Origin: Limnomonas spitsbergensis
Taxonomy: Eukaryota > Chlorophyta > Chlorophyceae > Chlamydomonadales
Reading direction: 5' to 3'
DNA: 64,000 nucleotides
Assembly: GCA_037349105.1 (NCBI GenBank)
Contig: JAYJMM010000017.1
Coordinates: forward strand, 2,232,001 to 2,296,000
A model generated the notes under the pieces. That model was given only the letters and a program-made list of their open reading frames with translations. It was not told where the DNA came from and searched no databases. Positions 12,301-24,300 of the stretch are shown here, in pieces (position 1 is the stretch's first letter; every line of letters starts with the position of its first letter). A program made the translations under genes and the position numbers.

Positions 12301-15300
12301 CAGCCGGGCCTGTGGCTGAATCCGTCAAGTTGCCCAAAACTGCCAGTACCTCCAAGTCCCCTTTTGCTTCCAAGTCTCATATTGCCTCCAAGTCCCATGT
12401 TGCCTCCAAGTCCCCTGTTGCCGCCAAGTCCCCCATGGCCCCCAAACCCCCAGTGGCCCACAAGTCTGCCAAGTTTGCCAAGGAAACCACAATCAGCAGC
12501 ACGGAAGAGGTCGGACTCACCAAGACGTTCTCCGGGCCACAATCCTCCTTGTCCACGTCGCACAGCTATGCGGAGGCTGCGTTGGAGGACGGCACGGAGA
12601 TCATGGATGACGTGACCCGTACAATCACCACGGGTGACATCGGGCGCAAGAGCGTCAATCTCGCCAAGAGCCTCGGGCGGGCCTCAGCCAAGTCGTATGG
12701 TGACGGGGCCGAAATGAGATCCGGGGTCAGCAAGACCGGACAGAAATCCATGAAGGTTCGGCACCAGGGGGTGACATGGGAGGGATGGCACATAAGACAG
12801 CTGGGGGTGACATGGGAGGGATGACACATAAGACAGCTGGAGGTCATAGGGCAGGGATGACACATAAGACAGCTGGGGGTGACATGGGATGGATGACACA
12901 TAAGACAGCTGGGGGTGACATGGGAGGGATGACACATAAGACAGCTGGGGGTCATAGGGCAGGGATGACACATAAGACAGCTGGGGGTCATAGGGCAGGG
13001 ATGGCACATAGGACAGCTGGGGGTCATAGGGCAGGGATGGCACATAAGACAGCTGGGGGTGACATGGGAGGGATGACACATAAGACAGCTGGGGGTGACA
13101 TGGGAGGGATGACACATAAGACAGCTGGGGGTCATAGGGCAGGGATGACACACAAGACAGCTGGGGGTCATAGGGCAGGGATGGCACATAGGACAGCTGG
13201 GGGTCATAGGGCAGGGATGACACACAAGACAGCTGGGGGTCATAAGGCAGGGATGACACATAAGACAGCTGGTGGTGACATGGGAGGGATGACACATAAG
13301 ACAGCTGGGGGTGACATGGGTGGGATGGCACATAGGACAGCGGGGGGTGATACGGCAGGGGAGGTAAGTGCGGCAACAGGGGCCTCTATCCCATCACACT
13401 TTCGAGCTTAGCAATGTCACACTTGCAAGATTAGCAATGCCACACATGCAATATTAGCAATGTTCAGTCCACATAGGTCACAGCAATGTTGTGGGTTTAG
13501 GGTTAAGTGTCTCACGGCTGCATGTATCCATTATGCCCATCTCCGTTAAGTGTTGAGCCTGAGACTAACACTCAGCTCTGCCCTTTGAACCCTCGACTCT
13601 AGTACCCTTTCACCTTCACCCTCGAACCACGACCTGCTGGTTGATATCAATTGGGTGTGCTTACCTTGTTGTGTGTTGTGCTCTCCGCAGATTGACATGA
13701 GCTTTGCGGACCACGCGGCAAGCACAGTGGCGGGCACTCCAGGTGAAGCGTATTGGGACGGGCCGGTGGGAGTGTCGAGCTCGAGCTGGGGTGGCTTGTT
13801 TGGCTGAAGGATAGTAGGAATACAGAGTTTGTTTGCATGGGATCCTGCATTAGGAGCGATTGGTTTGAGCATTACAAGAGTGCCTGCTGCCCCCTTCTCC
13901 TCAGGGTACAAAACCCATTGCTCCAACTTGATCAGCCCTCCCCCCTGAGGCCCCTAGGACACCGTTGGTGGCTGGCTGGATCCTGATGGACACACCCTGT
14001 GAATTTGGCCCAGGCTGCTTAGTTTATGGTTAAAGCTTTAGGGTTTGTGGCCCAGGCTGCTTAGTTTAGGGTTAAGGCTTTAGGGTTTGTGGCCCATACT
14101 GCTTAGTTTAGGGTTAAGGCTTTAGGGTTTGTGGCCCAGGCTGCTTAGTTTAGGGTTAAGGCTTTAGGGTTTGTGGCCCAGGCTGCTCCCTCCCTCCTAG
14201 CCTGCTTGATGTATTGGGCAGCAGGTCAATACGTGCTGCCCAATACATCTTGGTCAGCAGGTCAGCCCCAAGCTGAAGGCTCGATCGCATCTCAGTCAAA
14301 GAGACACACTTTTCAATGCTGGGAATATGATGAGAATTCCAGTGACGTGGCTGCGTGCATGCATTTCACTTCCTCTTATCCCTCGGCCCAACAACTCATG
14401 CCACCTTGCCGTGTTCCAGGCGTCATGTTCTGGCAGAACGAGCCGTACTTCCAGCCAGAGACAAGATACAAAGGGCTTCCCCAATATATGAATGTGAGTA
14501 GGCGGGTCCAGGAAGGGCAACGACAGCTGGGGCATTTGCAAATGAAGCAAACTAAGTTGTGTTAGTTCAATGCATAGCTGCTGCATGCTGCCAGCACATG
14601 AGCAGTTGGGGACAACCATCAGAAAAAACACATGGGTGTGAATTCATAAAGTCTCCCATGTCCTTGGGGGGTGCCCGAATATCATGCATCCTGCACTAGC
14701 AAGCCGGCAGGCGAAGACAGGCTGGTTTTGGATGATTGTTTCATTCCAACACGGTGGAACCCAAGCTGCGCTGTTTGCACTCAAGAGGAAAAGGCCATGT
14801 CTCTCTCCCTTGGTAACGTGTGCATGCCTCTGTCTTGCCTGGGTTCAGGAGGAGCTCCACCCCTGGTGGCCCAAGGTGGACTGCTCTGAGCTGGTGCCAG
14901 GCTGTGAGGGCAGCTGCTATTCCGGGGAGGTTGCCAAGAAGATGGCCGAGGATGGCGATGTAATGCAGGTCAGATCAGGCTGATGAGGCGGCAAGCCAGC
15001 TGCTTGCAACAGATATTATTGCTGAATGTGCAGCTCCATCGTGCAGGCCGGCACTGGCTTCGATGTCCTGGTTAGGATTGGGATAAAAGAAGCAACCTAT
15101 CCCAAAGTTGGAGAAGAGGGGACGGTTTCCTTTGCGTTCCTGACGTCCCTATCATTTAGGGGGGGGACTGCAGACAGAGGATGAGTTAGGTTGTATGCCC
15201 CCACCCTGACTGGTTCTAACATTCACCCGGAGGACTAATAAGGCCTTTGGGGGCTTGTGTCGCTCCTTAAATCACGGAAATGAAGAGGTCCAATCAGTAA

Positions 15301-18300
15301 TCGGACACATTTTCAGGACCCAAGTCTGCAGTCTCTATAACATGCACACCACAGGGAGGATAATGTCTTTATTTTGTCCAAAAAGAAAGGCTAATGAAGA
15401 GTTCACAATTCACATGCATGCTCATTTGATCCACATGCATGCTCATATGCAGGTTTTGCTGTGGTTGAGCCTGGACGCCTGCCTCCCTCTGCTGCCTGTA
15501 CGCAGATCTCTGATTGTCTGGGACCCGGCTGCATGTGGAACACTGGCTTGCGCCTGGAGGTCAACCCACCTCGTGCTGAGAAGCAGTTGGTGGGAGCTCC
15601 TCTCAGGTGAGGCGACAGGAGGACCCTCAACTTTCAATCCTTAACCCTCAAACCCAAACCCTCAACCCTCAACCCAGGCAGATTCAAAATACATAAATAA
15701 ATGCGCAAACAAGTGCGTGGATTAAGGAAGCTGCACATTTTGGCCAAAGCATGAGAGTCATACCTATCTGCCTGTAGATTGCTGTCTGGCCTGCATGCAC
15801 ATGTCAGCTGTTTTGCCAGGGTTCTACCTATCCGACGTTGCCTTTTCCTCCTGACTCCTGACCTCTTAAGGGCGCGCAACATCAAGCTGTACCTGAAGAG
15901 CATGAGCCCTCAAGAGTACCCACTCATGCCGGGTGGGTGACGCTTGGGTCTTCCGTCTCTCTTCTTTTCTTTGTGTGCCCCAGGGTGGCTCTGCCTGGCC
16001 TTGTGCCAGAACCTTTTGCCAAAGGATTTTACCAAAGACTTTTGGGTTACAGTCAATGATAGGATTATTTTTCAAGATTATAATTACAACTGCCCAGGAG
16101 GTAGCTCTGATGCTACTGAGGAGGCATGACTGTATATACACGCAATGGGAATATACAATAATTGATTTGGGAATATACAATAATTGATTTGGTGTGTCCT
16201 GTGGGGTGCTTTGCCCCACGAGATATTAAGGCCCGCCCCTCTTTTGCCTTTTCCTGGTGGTAGACCCTGTTGATGTTCACCTGCTAGTTAGTGCAGGTTG
16301 CGTGATACCCAGACAACCTCAGGAAATGGGAGGCCGTATCAGCCGGCAATGCCATGCACTCAACATGTTCTATGGTGCCTGAATCGGATCGTCCACATTT
16401 GAAAATTCTGAAAATACGTGAACTGAGAATCACATTGATCCCCCCCGCATATAATCCCCCCCAACATTTACCACTGCACCTCGCACCCCCGTCTCCCGCT
16501 ACCGCACGCTGCTTGCTTGTTCCATGGAAGATACCTCTCAGTTTATGCCTGTGCATAGCATACGCCACCAGCCAAGCCTCCCGCATGTTGCCTGTTCCCT
16601 GTGTGCAGGCCAGTGGCAGACCTTCCTGCGCAAGATGAAGGCGGCCGATGAGCAGGCGAGGCTGAGGGTCCCTTGTAAGCCAGGAGAGAAACCCAAGATC
16701 CGCAACAGGAAGGTGCGTGATCCGCAAGAGGAAGGTGCGTGATCCGCAACAGGAAGGTGCCGGATTTGCAACAGGATGGTGCGTGATCTGCAACAGGAAG
16801 GTGTGTGATGTGCAGCAGGAAGGTGAGTGATGTGCAACAGGAAGGTGAGTGATGTGCAACAGGAAGGTGCGTGATTCACAACATGAAGTTGTGTGTCTAT
16901 CTGATCAGGCGCTGCAGCGCAGGTGGGTGGATGGGCGGAGTGAAGGAGCGTGCGGCGCCTAATGACCAATCCTGGTAGCAGGATTTTCCTGCCCGAATTG
17001 GGCTCCATAGTGATGTACCGTACGTAAGATAAAAGGTTGCGTTGACCCCCCAAAGTGTAAAATGTTAATACATGCATACAGGCACGCAGACCTGTGCCAG
17101 CCATGGGAACACAAGATAAGTGTTCTTTTGAATATAGCTGGGATGAGCCACCATGCTTTCCCCCCCAGGGGGCCCTGCTAGCATGTTCTCTGCCTCTGGC
17201 CTCAATAAGCCAAGCCTCATCGCAACCTCTTGCCTGTGACTTGATGCCCGCCACCAATTGCCAGGCAGGGCCAGCGCACACTTATCACGTACTGCTACTT
17301 CCCGAACTAGCCCTCATAACTCAAATACATTGTAATAGGCTTAAGGGGTGTCAGCAGCAGAATAGGGACCTGCTCAACATAATTGTGTTGGCAGCCACAC
17401 ATTTTCGTGGCATGCTTAGATAGGCAGCCCAGCTCAATTGTGTCCGCCTGGAATATGTGAAGTGACACCCCTCCTGTCATGCCCTCTCCTACCCGCGTCT
17501 ACCAGCCCGTGCCTACCGACCCGTGAAGTGACACCCCTCCTGTCATGCCCTCTCCTACCCGCGTCTACCAGCCCGTGCCTATCTGGCCCGTGCCTACCGA
17601 CCCGTGCCCTGGAATGTGTGAGGTAACACCCTCCCTGTCATGCCCTCCTCTACCCGTGTCTACCGGCCCGTGCCTTTCTGGCCTGTGCCTACCAACCCGT
17701 GCCCACTGGCCTGTGCCGAGCCTCCTTTCATGCCCCTGCCCCACCCATGCCTGCAGCCCTGGTTTGGCATGGCGGACCTCCCTTCCCGCCCGGAGCTGGC
17801 ATTGACCAGCGCACTGGTGATGGCCGTGCGCCTGATCCGTGTGGAGTGTGTGGAGGCACTGCTCAAACACACCAGCGCACTCAATGTACCAGACGTGTAC
17901 GGGTGTACCGCCCTGCAGTACGCCATGCTCATGCTGACCAAGTGAGGATATTGGGCAGACCAGTAGGTGGAGAACTCAAGGGTGGAGATAAAGCATGGCT
18001 ACAAAGAAAGCTACGTTTCACAGAGGCACACAAGTTCAGCAAGCAAAGCAGCTTCTCATGGCACGCTTATATCTTGTCCTGGGGAGAGAGGACCAAAGGT
18101 CATGCGGAGATCTGTGTTTACCTTTTCGGCCACGAGTCCACCTTTGGCAGGCCACCCATATCCGCCAAAGCCGCAATCGGGACCTCCGTCCAGAGACCTG
18201 AGTGTAGCTGACATGTGCCTGAGTTGTGAAAAATAATCAGTGGTGGAGATTCCTCGATGGGGGGCTCTTAACTTCTGGATGACTCGTGCAGGTATTAGCC

Positions 18301-21300
18301 ATTTGCCCCTGATGAAAGGCCCTCACTGTCCTCACGTTCACAATAGGCAGGTATCGTATTCGCCATTTGCCCCTGATGAAAGGCCCTCACTGTCCTCACG
18401 TTCACAATAGGCAGGTTAGGTAGGCTGCCATTCGGGAATGCAGACGTCCCGAGGATTCCCTCGAAGAGTAAATTGCGCCTCGCTCCTGGGGCCCTCCATG
18501 ATACACTCATCAATTTGACACGCTCCTGACAACCTGGGCTTTGCACCTGTGGCTGATCCTGACCAAAAGGTGCAGCACCCTGGAACACATCACAGTATTT
18601 AGTTGATCTAGGAATTCCAGCCTCCTGCACTTGCATAATAACGTTTTAGGTCAAAGATTTGTGTTATCAATGAGCTGTATACCGACCTATCAATGCGCTA
18701 GCTGTTTGTCCCCTGGTGACCTCACATTTCTCTCCCCCCCCCCTGATGAATATAATTAGGGTTTAGGTCAAACAACGGTGTTCTCAATGACCTGTGCAGG
18801 GTCCTATCGATGCGCTAGCCATTTGCCCGCCAGGTGTCCTCACATTTCTCCACCCCCCCATGATGACTGCCCCCCTCCAGGGACCGCCACAACCGCGGTG
18901 TGCAGCGCATGGTGGACCTGCTACTGGAGCGGCGGCCGTTTGTCAGCAGCCGCTTGGTAGCCAAGCAGTACCTTGTCCCTAGGACTCAGCTGGCGGTGAA
19001 GGAGTATGAGGTGATCAGGAGGCGCCATACAATATGTGTGGGGTGGGAGACCAGCTGGCAGGGGCAGGAGGGCTCTGGTTAAGCCACATTGGCTGCAATG
19101 CAACACATGCCCAACCATACCTGCTGTCAAAGATCATAGGACGTAGAAGGCTTAATACTTATTCTGACAAGAGGGCCTCCGTAACCGCCTCATGGCTTGC
19201 ATAGGTTGGTGTTTCATTCCCCCCCCCATAGTTTAGGGTTTATTTTTAACATGGTTCGTGATGCATTAGTTTAAGAATCGCATTACCTTCTTTGGATCTG
19301 AGGTCATGACGAGTTGTACCCCCAATTCATGGTATGAGCCATAGCAGCTGGTGGGTGACCCCCTTTGACCATCAGCTCAGTCTCAAGGATTAACTTATGT
19401 TTTACATATTTCCACCCCTCCACTGCTCACCACCCCACTTTCACCACTCCCCTGCCCACCCCTGAACTGCCCACCACAGAAGGAGGTACGTATCCACAAT
19501 GCTAAGACTGGCAAGCCTTCTCCCCGGTCCATGATCAAACGGCTGACCATCCTCAAAGATGAGGTGAGTGGCACGGCTGAAGAAAATACAATTAAAAGCC
19601 AGCAGCAGCTGCAACAGCCATGGGGCGCCTGTATGACAGCATGGGCTCGGGTCAGTAAAGCTGACTATTGAAGGTTCAGAGTGGATTGGTTTTAAACCAG
19701 CCTCGCGTTGCGGGACAAGGTCAAAGGCCCGGCAGGCATGTCCTCCGGATTCCCTGGGCTCCAGGTGTGGCCTTTTCTGACCTTTTGCACAAAGTGCACC
19801 CAGCTATGTCCCCTCTTCCTCACTCCAGTTCCCCTTGCTGCTGTTTCATGTTGGTAGGCATCTCTCATGAAGCATTACGAGCCGAAGCACCGGCCAACTG
19901 TCATGGACCCGCTGTTCCTGGCAGTGCTCCTCAACGACATGCCAAGGACGGCTTGGATGACGTTCGAGTGCGGCGGAAGCCTCAACGTGAGCTGAAAATG
20001 ATATTGATTGATAGATGCTTCATGAATCAAGGTTCAGGATTAAGATGTTCGTTTATGTGCCCTAGATTTTTTTTACCAATTTGGGTGCTTGGGACGTTAA
20101 AGCATATGGTGCTCGTAAGAAGAGCATGTGCCTTTGTGTCCGTGGCAAGGTATGAGTTTGATTGAATGGACCTTCTGAGCTGCTCCTGCTCAGGACCTGT
20201 CAGGGCGAGAGGGCTTAGAAGGGTGGGGGTCAAGGGCGTTGTTTCGTTGAGATGGTATGGCTTGATATGCAGTCACACACTCAAAATGTCAGTACATGGG
20301 CTATGATGTTCTAGTGGGGGGGTGATGGCAGCTAGAACTTATGGAGGTGCGTCAGAGAAGCTGATCTGTCATCCCTCTTCAGGATGCCTACATGGCTCTG
20401 CCTGATCTCTGATAAGCCACCTCACCTGACCTGTCACCCCTCTTTAGGATGCCTACGTGGCTCTGCCGGACATCCCGATCTACTTTCAGGGTCTGTGGGA
20501 GAAGGTGGCTGGGAAGTGCCGCAGCCGGGTCCTGCCCCTGCACATCGGTGTCATGCAGAAGAAGTTTGAGACGGTGAGGGGTGACTTCGGCCCAACAACT
20601 CTGAGCCGCTTCCTGCAAGGAGCATTTCATCTACCTGGTTTCATTGGGGTCTGTTGAAGGGCACTTGTGCACTTAACCGCGTAGGTGTGCTGCCAATTCA
20701 GTCTTCCATGTATCATGCATGTATGTTCATGAAGTTGCAGGCCAATGGGGTGACAAGGAGGCCACTGGGACCTTTATCACAAAGCTCAGACAGCATGCGT
20801 GGCCTTACCATTCTCTTACCCACGATGCACGTTGTGTCTGTGGGGGGGGATGCTCCTTCTCTTATGAATGGGCACTTACCGTAATGAAAGGAGCTCCGGC
20901 TGATACAGGAAGGTGGGATTCGGCAACTAGAGGGCATTTGCCTTGGCTGCTGCACATTGCTTCGATGGTGGTCATAAACAACCAGCCAGAACCCCAATCG
21001 ACTAAAACCTCACATGTGCCCCATCCTCCGCAGGTGAGGCTGCTCCTGGACATGGGAGCTGACCCCAACAGTGTGGGCTCAGAGTACACGGGGCGCCGCG
21101 ACGCAGATGCCAAACGCCGCACTGCCCTGTGGGCGAAGAAGGTGGATAACGCCATGGACATGGTGAGCGAGGCGGCCAAGAGCAACCCGTACGTGAGGCT
21201 GTGGCGGGGCAACGACAACACCATGTGGGGTCTGCTGTGCAAGTGAGTCCTTTTGGGAGGCGATGACAGCATGACTGTGGTGTAATCTGCATTTAATTAC

Positions 21301-24300
21301 AAGGGCAGTACAACCTGGAACATGATAGCTCTGCACCCCACCATCTCCTGCCTATCTTATGCACTATTGGGTTCATTCCCACGCCACTCGTCAGTGGTTG
21401 TGTGTTGGTTGCTTGTCCAGGGGGGGGGGGGGGGTCTGCTCTCTGTCCTTGTTTATTTTGTGCTCAAACCAGATTTGGGGCACATGTCTCATGCATCAAA
21501 TGAGATGCCCCACTGGACTGGATACACATTACATTTGGGGCACTTGTCCCATCACATGCAAATGTGATGTCTCCTACTTGTGCAAACATGCTGCATTCCA
21601 TCTTCAACCTAGACGCTGATCTAAGATGCTTGCTGTCATGTTCATATCAGAGCTCTGCATTGAAATTAATCGTCCATGCAGAATAAGATGCCACAGCATA
21701 CCTCCAGTCTTTCAATATGGGGCGTTTGATTTGTGTACCCGGACTGATTTTGATTTTGCAGGGCCAAGAGCGTCATCTCCTCAATCGAGATTCCGGGCAT
21801 GACCCGGTGAGCACCCTAACAATGCCATCCACAGATCCAGATAAAATAAGAGTCCTGGACCAAAATGAAATACCCGTTTTGCCGTGCTCAAGTGATTTAG
21901 TGAATGTCCCTCCGCTCTGTGATGCATGTCGCTACACCTGTTTTGTTTTTTCCTGCCAAGGGGTTGAAAAGGCATCAGCTGCTCCAGAACCTCATGGCTG
22001 ACTGCTCCTTTTGAGCATGCGCACCAATACTGGTATGCACACATCTATGTCGGTGTGGGTACTGCCTAGGGGGGGGACCCTGCACCCAAAACACTCCACT
22101 GCTTTGTGTATGCACTGTTATATTTCTGTATTTCCATTACTTGCAGGCCTCACCCCTGGGTCTCGCCGCTGCATTTGGCAGCCCGCTGTGGAGTGCCCAC
22201 CATCGTCCAACTGCTGATCAAGCGTGGCGCACTGCCCAACGGGGGCTCAGCTGCTGGCTTTGCTCCCAAGACACCCCTGGAGGTCAGTAGGAGCAAGTGT
22301 TGCTAGTCACAGGCCAGTTGGAAGGAGCCTGAGGGGGAAATAGAGCTTGAAGTGCACATGCATGCAGTCATGAAGCATCGTGCATGCATGCAGCCTCGCA
22401 GCGTCCTGCATGCAGTCATGCAGCGTCATGCATGGAGTCTCGCAGCGTCCTGCAGTTGCATAGTCGTGCAGTGTACTGTGTGCATGCAAGCAGCGTCCTG
22501 CAGGTAATCCGGCAGCATCCTGCGTGCATGCATGCATCATCCTGTAATATTATGGGCTCTTACCTCAGTCCTGTCAGCCATGAGTACTTGGTGTGAGCTC
22601 GCTGCCGTGGCCTGTTTGGATCTGCACTGAATGACGCCTTCCTGATCCTGAGGAAAGAAATGCTTGCTACTGCTGTTACCACCTGGTATAGTGTTTACTT
22701 GTGAGGCTGCTTACAAACCAAGACTCGTAAGTCTAGATTATTCATCTCAATCAAGGCTGATAAGTCTTGACTGGAAGCAGCGTGTCAAAACTTACTAGTC
22801 TTGACTTGCTGCTGCAACCACTGTCAGGCCTACTCACATGCATGTACCCCCCATGCCAGTATACCCCATGCATGTACCCCCATGCATGTGCCACCCATGC
22901 CAGTATACCCCATGCCTGTACCCCCCATGCATGTACTCCCATGTCAGTACCTCCCAGCATGTGCCCCACATGCATGTACCCCCCATGCATGTACCCCCAT
23001 GCATGTATCCCCCACGCATGTACCCCCCATGCATGTACCCCATGCATGTACCCCCCATGCATGTGCCCCCCATGCCAGTACCCCCATGCATGTACCCCAT
23101 GCATATACCCCACATGCATGTATACCCATGCATGTACCCCCCGTGCAGGAGGCGCTGTCCTACGCACGCTCCAACTGCCAATCCTACAACGTCATGGATG
23201 AGCGGGCCAACTACGAGGCCATGCGTCAGGGGGCTCACATGGACAAGTCTGAAGAGGGTGCAGTGAAGGCCCAACTCCTGAAGATTGAGGAAACCATGGA
23301 CCTGTTGAAGGCCAAGGCAGAGAGGATCGCTGAGGAGGCCTACCAGGTGAGAGTTGCAGGGGGTGAACTTCAGTGGCAGTGGGTGAACTGCAGTGAGTGA
23401 ACTGCAGTGGCAGTGGGTGAATGAACTGCAGTGGCAGTGGGTGAACTGCAGTGGCAGTGGGTGAGTGAACTGCAGTGGCAGTGGGTTAACTGCAGTGAGT
23501 GAACTGCAATGGCAGTGGGTGAACTGCAGTGGGTGAACTGCAATGGGTGAACTGAAGTGGGTGAACTGCAGTGACAGTGGGTGAACTGCAGTGGGTGAAC
23601 TGCAGTGGGTGAATTGCAGTGGCAGTGGGTGATGTATGTGCATGTTCAGCTTACCAGCCTTGGTACACAAAAGAAAACATGGGCATTGTGATGATTGAGG
23701 GCAGGGAGGGATTCTCCTCCACGCACATTGGGCCCAAGTATGGGTGTCGGCGACCAGATATGCTTAACTGTTTTGTCAAGTCATGTGAATGTCAGGGCAC
23801 TCTCGTGGCCCTTGCCGATTAAAGACGTGTCCTGTGAATTCCACAGGATCTGTGTAGTCCACTTGGTCAGCCGCAGCTGACTGGTCCTGTATAATGCTCT
23901 GCCCTGGATGCACACACTGACTCTGCATGCATGGAGAATGTGCACCATCTTCTTCCTTAGAAACTCTGCAGCGTGGGCTGTGCTTGCACCTTACGGCCAA
24001 AGCACCACCAGCTGCGAGAGAGCCAGTAATCCTCAACTTCATGTGCAATAAAAGGTGGTTTAAGGTTTGAAGCCTACAGAATTGGCGTAGTAAGGAACCC
24101 GATTACTAATGGGTGTACTAAGTAACCCGATTGTTTATTGCTGCCGCTTAGTTTTGATTGTTAACCCTGTATCTGGTTGCAGCCATCAGCTGATGCCCCT
24201 TATTGCACTCACCACAAGCTGGGATGGTCATGGGAACCAAAGATGACGGCACTTGTGCTAACCGCTGTGTGGGTGCACCTGACCAAGTGTTAACTGCATG

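Noticed and set aside
12566..13376. Minus-strand frames of 230-255 codons rich in Cys, His and Pro
   Set aside because: Produced by the 36-bp minisatellite and the antisense of exon 19.
15047..15070. 24-nt micro-exon AGTGFDVL between exons 22 and 23
   Set aside because: Phase would fit, but the donor GTTAGG is weak and the peptide adds no recognisable structure.
22834..23670. Minus frame of 278 codons, Gly/His/Met-rich
   Set aside because: Antisense of the ATGCATGTACCCC and GTGAACTGCAGT minisatellites and of exon 34.
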